DNA of 64,000 nucleotides from Pardosa pseudoannulata. Taxonomy: Eukaryota > Arthropoda > Arachnida > Araneae > Lycosidae. The stretch is from the NCBI GenBank assembly GCA_032207245.1, contig CM063500.1, positions 60,154,661 to 60,218,660 of the forward strand, written 5' to 3'. A program made the position numbers and the translations under genes. Below the pieces are notes generated by a model, which was not told the DNA's origin, made no database searches, and saw nothing but the letters and a program-made list of their open reading frames with translations. Shown piece by piece: positions 48,220 through 58,988 of the stretch (within the stretch, counting starts at the first letter, position 1; each line of letters begins with the position of its first letter).

Positions 48220-50180
48220 ATAACTGCTAGAGAAGTATGTTTTTTCCCCATCTATTGAAAACAAAGGTTTTTCTGCTCATACTCTTAATTATATGGTTTC
48301 CCCCAAATACTTCAAAGAAATGAAGTAATGTGTTGGTGGTAAATTACTATTATGTATGAGTAGTGCAAAAGAAATTTAGATTTTAATGTTTTAATGGATC
48401 AAATTTGAAAATTTATGACATACTGAAATAAGACTTTGAAATTCTTATTGTAAGGGAATTTTAAATTAAAAAAATGTAAAATCAAGAGGAATAATTAAAA
48501 CACTAAGAAACTTTATATACTAGCTATCAATGCTTTAGAAATAAGGAACTATAAAATATATAGCTAATATATTTAAAATTGAAATAATACTCTAGAAACT
48601 TTAGAGTAAGATCTTAATATATAGTTGTGTATTAGCAATTTTTTGTTATCTATCCAAACATACTATTGTTGATATTGCATGAATTACATAGAAATTTAAT
48701 CTTGCAAAATATAAAATTAAAAAATACTATAAGGAAAATAATGTGAACATATCCTGAAATTATAGATAAATTTACATAGGAATTTTGAATTATGGCCCAA
48801 TTAACATCTCTTATAATTTCTAGAAATAAATGTAAAGTTATGTAAAAAGTTGCCAATAGCGTTCGTTCTAACTAAAGTGCATAATTCTCTCAACAATTAG
48901 ATAAAATTATAAATGTGGGGATTTCATTGCATATTTACTTATTACTTATCTTTTTAAGATTACCTATAAAATGTGCTTAATCTTAAGATTTTAATAATTT
49001 AAAAATTTGCAAATTACAGTGCAGAGAATGGTAATTTATATTCTAGTCATTGCACAATTTTAATATGTACACTGCTTTTCGATGTCACTTACAAAGTTTA
49101 GTTTTCCCCGTCCAAAATATTTTCCATCCTAATAAAAAAAACTGGTAAATACGGACAGATACTGATAATTACTGGACAATCATTCAAGCCTCTTTAAAAA
49201 TGTTGATTACATTCATATTTTTAAACATCCATTTTCTAAATATTTGTGGGGTAAAAATTATAAACTAATAATCAATAAATATATAATATTTTTGTTGTGT
49301 TAGCCTAAAAATGCTAAATTTTTTTTTGTTCTTATTGTATAGAGAAAGTGCATGTTTGTAAACAAATACGAGTACTAACTATAACTCAACTTTTTATTGG
49401 CAAAACATTGATTGTTTTCATTGTATTTTATGAGCTTTGATATGGATCACGTATACTATAAAACTAAATTTTATTTAAGGGAAGGGAAAGAAACATCAGA
49501 AACTGGCTAAGTAATTCAAAATTGATTTTTTAGCACTTACAAAATTATATATTTAAAAAAAAATTAAACACAGTACTATTAAGTATCATAATTAAAGTAT
49601 AACTACTTTGGTTATGTTAACAGGCACAATAAACTATTATATAAATAAGAATCTAATAAAAATGTGCAAAACCTGATCATTTTAAGGACAAAAAATAACT
49701 ATATTTATAGGTACAATACTTTTCACAAAAGAATAGAAAATGCATTAGAAATGTGAAAAAAACTGAGTAATTATAAAAAAAATTCTTAGAGCATAATAAT
49801 TTTATATAATCTATTACATTACAGTTGGGTTAATGTTTTATTACTATTCTGAAAATGTTGAAAGAACTTGGAGTCCAGTCTTGTCTTTTCAAAGCTTTTA
49901 TCCAAAGCATTTGCAATGTAGGATCTTTAGGAAAGCAATAAAATCCAAAATTGTCGCCTTTTTTGGAAACGTTCAGTACAGCCATATGTACAACAGCTTG
50001 TTACCATTTTCAGATAATTGACAAAATTAAAACCCCAGTAAGAAGCACAATCCGTAGGAAATTCAAATGTTTTGCCAATGAGCTGCAATTTTTGCTGCAT
50101 CTGACGTCATGCGCACATTTTCTTTAAAACATGAAGATGTAATATCAGGTATTAAATATACGGTAAACAATCATCACTTA
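48220..50180. other. Probable CDC26 5'-UTR intron or intergenic, nothing recognised
   Basis: AT-rich. The short open frames at 48650-48856 and 49833-50021 have no family motifs. Confidence 0.35.
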
Positions 50181-50525
50181 CACAGTGCAGTCACATTAAT
50201 GTGATCTCCTGTCAAAATCCAGAATAACCACCTTTCACAGAGCAGACAGCCTCAAGATGTGTGGGAAGAGAGTCAGATTCCTGAAGGTGTTCACTAAGAT
50301 GTTGAGCTGTGCTGGCTCCAGTGCCAGGACCAGCTGTACTAGATTACGTGGGTGAGGATCCATGGTGCAAACAACCTCATTGAGGTGGTCCCACATATTC
50401 TTCTTGGGTAGGTTCAAATCTAGGGAATTTGCTGTCCAAGAGAGCATGGTAAACTCATCCTGGTGCTCTTCAAACCACACATGTACACTACATGCTTTAT
50501 GACATGTTGCATTGTTCTCAAGGTT
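50181..50525 (-). pseudogene. Tc1/mariner transposase C-terminal fragment with 3' terminal repeat
   Basis: On the minus strand the translation reads NNATCHKACSVHVWFEEHQD, then TMLSWTANSLDLNL, MWDHLNEVV and TFRNL. This is the end of the DDE domain of Tc1-like transposases. A frameshift near 50270 moves the reading to LPTHLEAVCSVKGGYSGF and a stop at 50212-50214, the usual Tc1 C-terminus. The inverted-repeat end ACAGTGCAGTCACATTAATG borders a TA at 50179-50180. The remaining DDE domain and the 5' end are missing. Confidence 0.85.
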
Positions 50526-50753
50526 AGAAAAAAAAATCATGATTTATTTTCTCTCACTTACTGATATATGCATTGAAAACCGTATGAAAAATTTTTTAAA
50601 ATTGAAAATAGGTACATTATTTTGGATATATCGTAAATCTCCATGGCATGCAAATTGCTCTAGTTTACAATTATTCACAAATGATTTCTTTCTATAAGTT
50701 TTTCCTTCATTTCTATGAGGTACTGTCAAATATGCTCAATGTTTATTATACAT

Positions 50754-51489
50754 GGTTTCCGCGCCCCTGGAAAGTCATGGAAAATCATGGATTTAGACAA
50801 TGGATTAATTTTGTCATGGATCCGCTAAACTACCGATTAAAAAAAAATGCATTAAATTGTTTAATTCCATTTTTACTTGTCATTTGGCTGAAGTTACTGT
50901 ATTTGGTATTTATGTATTATCCTATTGACTCTGTTGCCAAGTAAAATTTGTTCACCAAGGAAACTCAAAGCAAGAAAGCTTGATGGGTGGGTAAATGTAT
51001 ATTATTCTGGTTTTTTCTTAAATTGTAGATTAAAATTTTATTAATATAATATTCATTATTTTTTAATAAAAATGAGTTAAGTTTTTTGCACAAAATATAA
51101 GTTTATCTCTAGGGATATTGTATATAAACATTATAGAGTTATATTTGGCTATTATTCATGGTCACCTGGATAATACTGAAGTACCCTGAATTCAAATTGG
51201 AAACATTTTGATTGAAAAATTGCTATATGATTAAACTTAGGTATGTAGATACAACAATTTATTTTTATGTATGTGAGTTTATTAAAACTTATAAAGTAAG
51301 TTTATAGTTTTTTTTATGATAAAATTCCTGTAATTTCTCTAAAAGCATATATTTTATTTGTATGTACATCAGAAGTTTTATTCATATATACTTTAACGAA
51401 AGTTTAAAGTCATGGAAAATGATCTGGTAAATCAGGGAAAGTCATGAAAAGTCATGGATTTGAAAAATTTTATTTTGGCAGATATCCTG
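50754..51489. mobile_element. hAT-like MITE with GTCATGGA subterminal repeats, copy 1
   Basis: It starts GGTTTCCGCGCCCCTGGAAA, with repeats of AAAGTCATGGA / AAATCATGGA near both ends, and ends GGCAGATATCCTG. The body is close to 60975-61481 on reading (for example TCATTTGGCTGAAGTTACTG in both). No target duplication is visible, so the superfamily is inferred. Confidence 0.65.
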
Positions 51490-51848
51490 ATTATGTCACA
51501 CAAAAAATTAAAGCATATTTAAAAAAATAGATTTTTTTAAAGATTTAAAATTTAAGTGTTAGTTAAACTGGTAATGTAAGAAAAATTTTTTTAAATGTTT
51601 TTATTTGAATGCTAAAATAAGTTGTAAATCTTTGAAGAAATTTTTAATACTACCTTTTGTAATCAGGCTTTTTATATGTTTTATTATTTTGTTATCTATA
51701 AGTTGTGTCTAGACTTTTGTGTATTTTTACCTCATCCTAATAAGTTAAATTATCAATGATTTTTATTATATTTTTGCTAATGTAGCTGAATATTTTCATT
51801 AAAAAGGCATTTTAAAGTTTGATTAATTTTACTTATAGTTTTGAAATA

Positions 51849-52046
51849 ATGTTTCGAAGAAAACCTACTCGCATTGAACTAAAAGTGGAAGATCTCCAAG
51901 AGTATGAAAGTTTAAAGAAAGAAATTGAATTAAAGAGTTCCAGTGTGTGCAAAGATAGTGAGCTGAATGAATCAGCTGAAATTGCAAAAAAGCAGTCTGT
52001 AAATGAAAGAATTGGTTTTGACCCTCAACCAAGAGTATCAAGTTAA
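51849..52046 (+). CDS. CDC26: Anaphase-promoting complex subunit CDC26
   Basis: CDC26 is a small APC/C subunit whose N-terminus threads through the TPR groove of APC6/CDC16 and stabilises it. It acts in the nucleus and cytosol during mitosis. The 65-residue frame starts MFRRKPTRIELKVEDLQEYE, matching the invariant M-x-R-R-K-P-T-R-x-E-L-K N-terminus. It ends with NERIGFDPQPR, matching the conserved N-x-R-I-G-(Y/F)-x-P-Q-P motif. The middle is a low-conservation charged linker, as expected. The ATG at 51849 is chosen because the in-frame sequence before it is not conserved and an acceptor (TTTTACTTATAG) ends at 51838, implying a 5'-UTR intron. The family is about 65-85 residues, so this looks complete. 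Confidence 0.92.
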   Translation: MFRRKPTRIELKVEDLQEYESLKKEIELKSSSVCKDSELNESAEIAKKQSVNERIGFDPQPRVSS

Positions 52047-52100
52047 ACTGGTAAATCACACTGATTGAGGTACCTATTTTTATTTTGTATTTCTACAAGT

Positions 52101-52106
52101 AATAAA
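52101..52106 (+). terminator. Candidate CDC26 polyadenylation signal AATAAA
   Basis: AATAAA lies 55 bp after the CDC26 stop and is followed by a T-rich stretch with TTGTTTGAG. Distance and context are reasonable for a short 3' UTR. Confidence 0.5.
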
Positions 52107-52559
52107 TTATGACAATTTTATTGTTTGAGTATAAACTGTACTAACCTTTAAATGTCCTGCATTGCCTTTTGGCAACATATCCAATTTAGTCTTCTAAAAT
52201 ACTATTAGAATAATATTGAAGTTCTAATACCGAATGTTGCCAATAAAATACATGCTGAAGATATTATTAAACAAATTTTCAGTGTGTAGATGACACCTTT
52301 ATTTATTTTATGAATATAGATAGATTTATTTATTCATTTGTTTGCTGCACACATTTTTTTTTTTAAGCTTGAAAATACACTTATGTTTTGTAGTGCTAAA
52401 GTAAAAATTATTACATGAAAAGGTAATGTATGTAGCCCATATTTATGACTTAACTGTAAAATATTTGCTGTAACCAGATTTTTCTGTTTGTGTATAAAGT
52501 TCTTCTAAGCTTAGAGGTAAATAAGCAGTGTTAGTTTTTTCTTCTATATTCAATATACT

Positions 52560-52945
52560 CACCACCTGTACCAAAGTCAAATGGGAATGAGGAGCAAAAT
52601 TTTATTATATAAAACCATTCTCAGTCCAATACTCCTTTATGCTGCCTCAGTCTGGGGTTTGGCTTCTATCTCACAGATCTAGAGGCTACATATAAAACTC
52701 TATGGGGTATAAGGAAACCTAATAAATATGTCTAATATTAACCTGAAGGCTTATCCGATTAGAAGCTGCACCAATAACCTTTTGAATAACTTCTATAATA
52801 ATATTGTGAACATTGGTAATGAATCTTTAATCTCTCTGACTGTGATTTGAGGGAGAACTTAGGCACCCCAAGGACCCTATGGACAAATAGCCAGAGAGTT
52901 AAAAAGTTACTACCCCCATACTTGTTTGGAGTATGTCAGTATCCT

Positions 52946-52947
<2 letters not shown>
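52560..52947 (+). pseudogene. Jockey/CR1-type LINE reverse transcriptase remnant
   Basis: From 52575 the plus strand reads SQMGMRSKILLYKTILSPIL, then LYAASVWGLASISQI, before a TAG at 52680. It resembles the 'K-L-x-L-Y-K-T-x-L-x-P-I-L-x-Y-x-x-x-V-W-G' block that follows the RT domain of jockey-like LINEs. Downstream sequence to the TA microsatellite may be the decayed 3' end. Confidence 0.65.

Positions 52948-52991
<44 letters not shown>
52948..52991. repeat. (TA)n microsatellite
   Basis: About 22 TA units directly following the LINE remnant. It could have grown from the LINE tail. Confidence 0.85.
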
Positions 52992-52995
<4 letters not shown>

Positions 52996-54460
52996 TTATT
53001 TATTAGCATGTGTGTATATCATCATGATTGGTGAATTTGTGGGCCTTCCTTAGAAGCTTAATCTGTTCTAGCAATTGATCTCCAGATCTTTACCAAGATG
53101 GCAAAATCTTCATCACCCAGTTTTTCTAGTTTTCAGTTCCTGTTTTTATATAATATTAAAATCAAAGTTGATTCTATATTCTATTACATGTTATTTTTAT
53201 ATTCAGCTTTATAGATTTGATAACATATCGTTGTTAAGATCTATATAATTCAAAATTATATCTTTTTTAATTGTTATTTCAAAGGCAGCACCAAAGATGT
53301 GTATATTTTTAAGGTTGCCAACATCCTCTATTCTTTTCTTGTTATAATTTATATAATAAATATATATATAATATTATACATAAATATCTTTGTGTTCTTT
53401 ATATATAATAATTATATAATATCTTAAAAAAATATATATATATATATATATAAAAAAAAAAAAAAAAAAAAAAAACAGCGATTCTGCATAATTCTTTTTC
53501 TAATTTAGGATTTATGTCATTTTGGCAGTTTATTTCTGATCTAGATAGTAAAATTTTTTACAGATTCAAATTAAAAGAATCTTAAAAAGATGGTCTATCT
53601 AAAAATACTTATATATGTTATAATTCACTCAAATTCATTTTTCCTGTTATTGTGTGTGTTTATATATATATATATAAAAATAATTATATTATATTATATA
53701 TATTATAGCCTGCTAAACATATACTTCGCCTTAAACATTTATAGATTTGTTTATTATAGTATGTTTCCATGTTTACTCTTTCCAGTTATAGTTTACTTCT
53801 TTATAGTCAAATTAAACTTAAAAGATGCCTCTTAAATGGATGTTATAATTCATTAAACTATTCCAAGTAAACTGCCTTATTTATCCAATTCTTATACTTA
53901 TGAGACCCTAATAAAAATAATTTGGTTATAGTTATGTATAAATGTAGGAAGATTGTAATATTTATAGTCACAATGCAGTTCTTATATGTTAATTAGCTAT
54001 TCAATACCCAATGAGTTTTATTTAGGAAAATGAGCATACTTTTGATAAATATAAATGTTAACCCATTCTCTCAAAATTTTTAAGGTTCTTTTGTAGTTTT
54101 TAAAAATTTATAATTGATTAATACGGTTATTTGATGAGTTTCAATATTTTTATATAGTAGATAAAACAGTAAGAGTAATATCTCTGAATAGTAGTCACTT
54201 AAAGGGATTAAACAAATAGGCTATCTTTGAGGTTCATGATATAAAAATTATAAATATAGTTTATAAATATTAAATACCAATTGTTTTCAATTTTAGTCAA
54301 CTTGTGTTATTTTAATAGGCAATCAATATTAGTCATTAAAGGTAATTTAAGATTTTCTCAATTTTTTTGTTTGTGACTATTGAAATACACAACAATGAAT
54401 GAGTTGTATATTTTGTGACTTCATCATTTTTCTCAGTTGTTCTATACAAGAGATTAAACA
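52992..54460. other. Intergenic or 5' intron of the LRR gene, simple repeats only
   Basis: It contains TA runs and a 23-bp poly-A near 53433-53475 and more TA near 53660-53700. No coding exon is recognised. Confidence 0.4.
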
Positions 54461-54465
54461 TTTAG

Positions 54466-54502
54466 TCCCTTGAAGTTTGTTATAATGAGGTTTGACTGTA
54501 TA
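54466..54502 (-). mobile_element. Solo pogo-type terminal repeat
   Basis: Read on the minus strand, TACAGTCAAACCTCATTATA continues ACAAACTTCAAGGGAC, a typical pogo/Tigger end with a TA at the boundary. No partner end is recognised to the left. It lies about 50 bp upstream of the splice acceptor of the LRR gene. Confidence 0.55.
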
Positions 54503-54571
54503 AATAAATGTGTTTGCTTATAATAATTATTCTTTTTTTGTGTAATTATAGTGTTACTACCCAGTCTGACA

Positions 54572-56047
54572 ATGGCTAAAGTGTCAACTCTGTATGACAT
54601 TTGCATGAATAAAACTGTTGAATTCTTGAAGGAAACTTATTGGAATTTAAACTATGATGATATTGATAATCCATTCCAAGCATTACCTTCTTCACTTATT
54701 GATGAATTAATTGTTCATGTCACTCGTCACTCAGTAGTGGATCCGTTAAAAAGTTCTGATTTGCACCTTCTGTTGACTAGTGATAGAGTCAGAAATTTCA
54801 AGCTTGAAGATGTTAGTGTAAATTCAGAAGATCTGGAGTACATATTGATGGATCTTTCATCTGCATGCAGCAACTTACTTTCAGTTAAAATAAAAAATGT
54901 TTTTTGTAGTCTTACATATAGAATGAATTTGAAGACATATGCTCTTGAGGGTTTATTGTCTCAAGCACCAAAGTTAGAATCTGTAGAATCTTGTATAGAG
55001 TTCAACCTGAGTGTCCTTTCTAACTGCATGAATTTGAGAAATTTAGTCTTGCATTTTCCTGTTGAAAATAAGCTGTTTGAGTTTTTAGAAATCGATGGTC
55101 ATATGGTTCCTCATAATTCTCTGAGAGTTCTTGAAGTTTATGAAGATATAAGACATCCAATTTCATATGTTGAAATTGCAGTCATCTTAAGACATTGTAG
55201 TGAACTTGTCGAAATCAACTGTGATATATCTAAAAGTTTAGAGTATCTTCACACTGAAGCATTGTTCAATGGTACTTTAGCAACCAAGTATAAGCTTCAG
55301 AAGTGCTGCTTAGGTAGTATATACTTGGATGCTGACGATGCTACAGTCTCAAGAGATGGTGTTTATATTGCTTCATTAACCTGTCCAGATCTCAGAGAAG
55401 TTGATGCCTTAGTGAGGGATAACAGTGCTATCTATGCCCTTAGTGATTTCAATCATCTCACATCTTTATTAATTCAGTGGGAATCTATGTCTGGTGGTAA
55501 TTTTTATGAAGGTATTTTACCACTTTTAAGAGAGAAGGAATTTGGTCACAAGTTAAAATCACTTCATATAATGCATTTTTATAATGTTGACTTTCCTTCA
55601 ATTGGTGAAACTTGCCCTAATCTAGAAGAGCTAAAAGTTGAATTTATATCTGAAACCAATAGTTCTCCTTTTATTGACACATCATTTCGGAATCTAACTA
55701 ATCTACACGTGGAAAATATCTGTGAGGAAGATTGCCAAGCTCAGTCTCTTATTGGTCTCCTGGTGAATGCTTCTAACCTAAAGTATCTCATGATACAGTC
55801 AGCAGGAACACTAAATGACTCTGTCTTAGCTGAAATACTGCAAAAAAACAGTCTTGCCAAAGTGAAACAACTGCGAATTTCAAATTGTGCTCTCTCAGTT
55901 ACAGGATTACAGAATTTAGCTCAGAGTCTAACAGCTTTAGAATATTTTGAAATGAGTTCGTCTTCGATAAGCCTGGATTTTGCGGCTTCTATTATACATG
56001 AAATAAACCCTCAAGTTATATTGAGTGCTACTATCAGTGATATCTGA
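54572..56047 (+). CDS. Leucine-rich-repeat protein of unknown function (491 aa)
   Basis: I do not recognise a named orthologue. The frame runs from ATG 54572 (MAKVSTLYDIC) to TGA 56045-56047 without introns. An acceptor (GTGTAATTATAG) ends at 54551, so a non-coding 5' exon is likely. Residues about 1-60 include an amphipathic LPSSLIDELIVHV segment that loosely recalls the box helix preceding LRRs in F-box or ZYG11/ZER1-type substrate receptors. That is only a resemblance. From about residue 70 irregular LRRs follow: CSNLLSVKIKNV, CMNLRNLVLHF, CSELVEINCD, CPDLREVDALV, LKSLHIMHF, CPNLEELKVEF, LTNLHVENI, ASNLKYLMIQS, VKQLRISNCALS and LTALEYFEMSS. There is no signal peptide or membrane segment, so it is probably intracellular. 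It could be a ubiquitin-ligase adaptor or another scaffold. Confidence 0.85.
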   Translation: MAKVSTLYDICMNKTVEFLKETYWNLNYDDIDNPFQALPSSLIDELIVHVTRHSVVDPLKSSDLHLLLTSDRVRNFKLEDVSVNSEDLEYILMDLSSACSNLLSVKIKNVFCSLTYRMNLKTYALEGLLSQAPKLESVESCIEFNLSVLSNCMNLRNLVLHFPVENKLFEFLEIDGHMVPHNSLRVLEVYEDIRHPISYVEIAVILRHCSELVEINCDISKSLEYLHTEALFNGTLATKYKLQKCCLGSIYLDADDATVSRDGVYIASLTCPDLREVDALVRDNSAIYALSDFNHLTSLLIQWESMSGGNFYEGILPLLREKEFGHKLKSLHIMHFYNVDFPSIGETCPNLEELKVEFISETNSSPFIDTSFRNLTNLHVENICEEDCQAQSLIGLLVNASNLKYLMIQSAGTLNDSVLAEILQKNSLAKVKQLRISNCALSVTGLQNLAQSLTALEYFEMSSSSISLDFAASIIHEINPQVILSATISDI

Positions 56048-56577
56048 ACCAAAGACAGTTTTTAGTTGTTTATTAATTATTAAAATAAGGTTATTACAGA
56101 GAATTTTTGTAAAGTGTATAGAAGAATGTTTAGGGCTTAAAAATTGCTTCTGTTTTATTTTAAAACTGTATTGTTGAATTTTAATTTCCCCCTTTTTTCT
56201 GTTATTTTTCATAGTCAAGAAATATATCAGCTGTAGGATTTAATTCTATGCTGAATTCTAGCTAAGGTTCTTACTGAATGTTGAAAAACATTTTTTAAAG
56301 AGTGATTAGGATCACTAAGAGCTTCCAGATTACAATAATTTTCTTAATGCATTTTTAAGTTTAATTTCACGTTTTTATAAAGTAAAAATTTAATAATGAG
56401 TAATGAAAGTTCAAAATATAATATTTATTTGTATGTGGTTCTGTTCAATATATAATAAGACTACTTTTAAACAGAAAACAGTTAATTGTTATTCTTGTTA
56501 ATTGTCATTTTTTACATCATCTTTCAGTGTTCGTATGGTACTTTGAAAGTACTTTAAAACTCCTGTTTTTAATGCAA

Positions 56578-56583
56578 AATAAA
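56578..56583 (+). terminator. Candidate polyadenylation signal for the LRR gene
   Basis: AATAAA lies 531 bp after the LRR stop, followed by TGTCTTTGTAACTGC and a T/G-rich stretch that could serve as a downstream element. Confidence 0.4.
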
Positions 56584-56666
56584 ATGTCTTTGTAACTGCT
56601 TTTTTTCTGTGAAAGTGCTTATTTTTGTTACCTTCCCCTCCTTGTGCACAATAGGATTATTGTATG

Positions 56667-56962
56667 TTTTTATAATAGAATTAACACCCAATTTGACAAT
56701 AAATTATAATTTTTTATAATATTACCATTATAGTATGTGTTTTCATCTGATTGTAATTACAATCTTCATTTTGATGTAATTCTAGTCTCTTAAACAGTAA
56801 AATTATTGCTTATTTTTTATAATAGAATTAACACCCAATTTGATAAGAAATTATAATTTTCTATAATATTTATTACCATTATAGTATGTGTTTTCATTTG
56901 ATTGTAATTACAATCTTCATTTTAATGTAATTCTACTGGTTAATCAAAATTTGTTATTTTAT
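56667..56962. repeat. 148-bp tandem duplication
   Basis: TTTTATAATAGAATTAACAC begins at 56667 and again at 56815. Both are followed by CCAATTTGA, TTACCATTATAGTATGTG, TTTTCAT and TTGTAATTACAATCTTCATT. The copies differ by several substitutions and small indels. Confidence 0.8.
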
Positions 56963-57104
56963 ATTGTTAGTCCACATAAATACTTAAACAGTAAAATTTT
57001 AAAATGCAATAAGTGTATTCAGAAAGTTTGCTTTGGTAGTGCTATATCAGCTAATGCATTAATCAAAAACTATTTGGAATAAAATTAATACAGAATTGTA
57101 ATAA

Positions 57105-58122
57105 CAGGCTTGCAATTCTGTCACTTTTCTCACCTTTAGTCACTTTTTTTATAATTGATCACTTTTAGTCACTTTTTTAAGAAAACAGTCACTTTTCTCC
57201 TGGTGTATCACAGGGTCCAACAATGTACTGAACCGTATTTCGTTCTTAGCGCAAGTGCTACAATCACTTGACATGATTGAATAGAAACCTTCTGTATTAT
57301 TTTGCATGTGGGGCTCTTGTAGGTTGGCAGATGACCTTGGGTAAGTACATTATTAAATCGGTTGGACAGCTATTGGTGAGACTTGGTGAACGCAATGGCG
57401 TCTTACAAGTACATCACCCCTTGGCTGTTCAGACCCACCCCACCTCTCTTTCCAAGTACCATCACCCCTTGGGGATATTTTGGACCCTGCCAATATTTTC
57501 AGTTGATCTAGTTTCCAGTTCTTTCTGTTGTTGAAAAAAGAAAATATGAATTAATATAAAAATATTTTAATAAACGACTAAAAATGTGATACTCTAATCT
57601 TATTTTTCTTACTAAAATGTAATTAGTCATATGGTTTCCAGAATTTAGTGATTTTAAAAAGTCGTAAAAAAGTTCCTGAAATGTACATTTAATACATTAA
57701 AGTAACTTACGTCAAAGCACACATTTCTCTTTTTCTTTTACTTCACAATTTTTGTTTAGATACTCTAATCTAACTATGTACATATTTCAAAACATCATTA
57801 ATATATGCAGAAAATTGTGATTATAAAATTAATGTATTGTATGTAATCAAATCTAATTTATAAATTTTCTTGAATAAAAAGCGATGTTGAGTTATGTTAA
57901 ACAAAATTTTTAACCTTTTTTTATTTGACACTAAAATCATGTTTTGCATGAAATATTTGATTTCGAGTTAAAATAAATAGATAAATCTTAATAATAGCAC
58001 CTGTAATCAAGAGGAGAAAAAAATCGCCTTTTTTCAATGTTTAGTCACTTTTTAGTCACTTATTCTGTATCATTTGTCACTTTTCTCACCTTTTTCAAAG
58101 TACCTCAGCAGTTGCAAGCCTG
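57105..58122. mobile_element. hAT-like element with TAGTCACTTTT subterminal repeats
   Basis: CAGGCTTGCAA at 57105 and TTGCAAGCCTG at 58122 are exact inverted ends. TAATAA lies on both sides (57099-57104 and 58123-58128). Both ends hold several copies of GTCACTTTT, including TCACTTTTCTCACC. No transposase is visible in the 1,018 bp. The 6-bp duplication suggests a hAT variant with a short target site. Confidence 0.8.
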
Positions 58123-58158
58123 TAATAAGTAAATCTGCATTATTATGATGTCTTACCA

Positions 58159-58192
58159 TTTGCAAAATTCATTGCATCATGAATTTTGCAAA
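58159..58192. repeat. Short perfect hairpin
   Basis: TTTGCAAAATTCAT at 58159-58172 is exactly mirrored at 58179-58192 around a six-base loop TGCATC. Confidence 0.8.
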
Positions 58193-58653
58193 AGACCATA
58201 AAATTTAGTTGTAAAACAATGTTTCAAAGGCATTTTCTGCGACTAAGACTGGTGAGGGTTATGAAAGAAGATTGCATCTGATCACATCACACTCTGGTGT
58301 ATCAGCTCCTATGTATTTTTCAATGATTTCTTTCTTAACACCAAAACCAACATTTTATCTATTTTGCAGAAATTATTGTGATGAGTTGTTTCACAAAAAT
58401 GGTATGAGTTTTAGTCTTATTACTTATTGAACAGCCTATGTAAAATTCAGTATCATAGAAATTTTATCATACAGTATACACAGAATGTCTCATTATAATT
58501 TATAAATGCTATTTTCTTTAACAAGCATGTTAGTGGATCATATTTACTCACTATCTCTAATTTAATCACTTTTTTGATGAAAATTAATCTTTCCTAGAAA
58601 ATTGGCCCAATTCTTTGTATGTCAGACCCGAAAGATTAGACTTTTTTTATGTA

Positions 58654-58770
58654 CAGTCCTCCTTCATTTTACTCATTTAATCAGTTCCAGACTATACTGC
58701 AATGAATGAATTTCTACAAAATTGGATTCATTATTTATAAATTGAATATTTTTATGACTAGAGCATAGAG
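58654..58770 (+). mobile_element. pogo-type end fragment
   Basis: CAGTCCTCCTTCATTTTACT after a TA continues with TCAGTTCCAGACTATACTGC, AATGAATGAATT and GGATTCATTATTTATAAATT. This pattern is typical of long subterminal repeats of Tigger-like elements. No right end is found. Confidence 0.45.
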
Positions 58771-58988
58771 AAAACCTGTTTCTGACAACTTATATGCCTG
58801 CTTTTATTATTTAATAGTAGAGTTTTTCATATTTCAAAGTTATATGGTCTTTTTAAATTATTGAAATGAAACAAGATTTTGACTTTGATTTATATTCTAG
58901 TTAATTTATTGTGGTTACTATTTCTAATGTAGTATATTTATAATGTTCAGCTTGTGTTGTAGAAAAACTGAGAGTTATTTTTCTTTAA

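Noticed and set aside
55937..56218. 93-codon minus-strand frame at the LRR 3' end
   Set aside because: Antisense to the LRR coding end, low-complexity composition, no motif.
57277..57534. 85-codon plus-strand frame
   Set aside because: It lies within the hAT-like element at 57105-58122 and shows no transposase motif.
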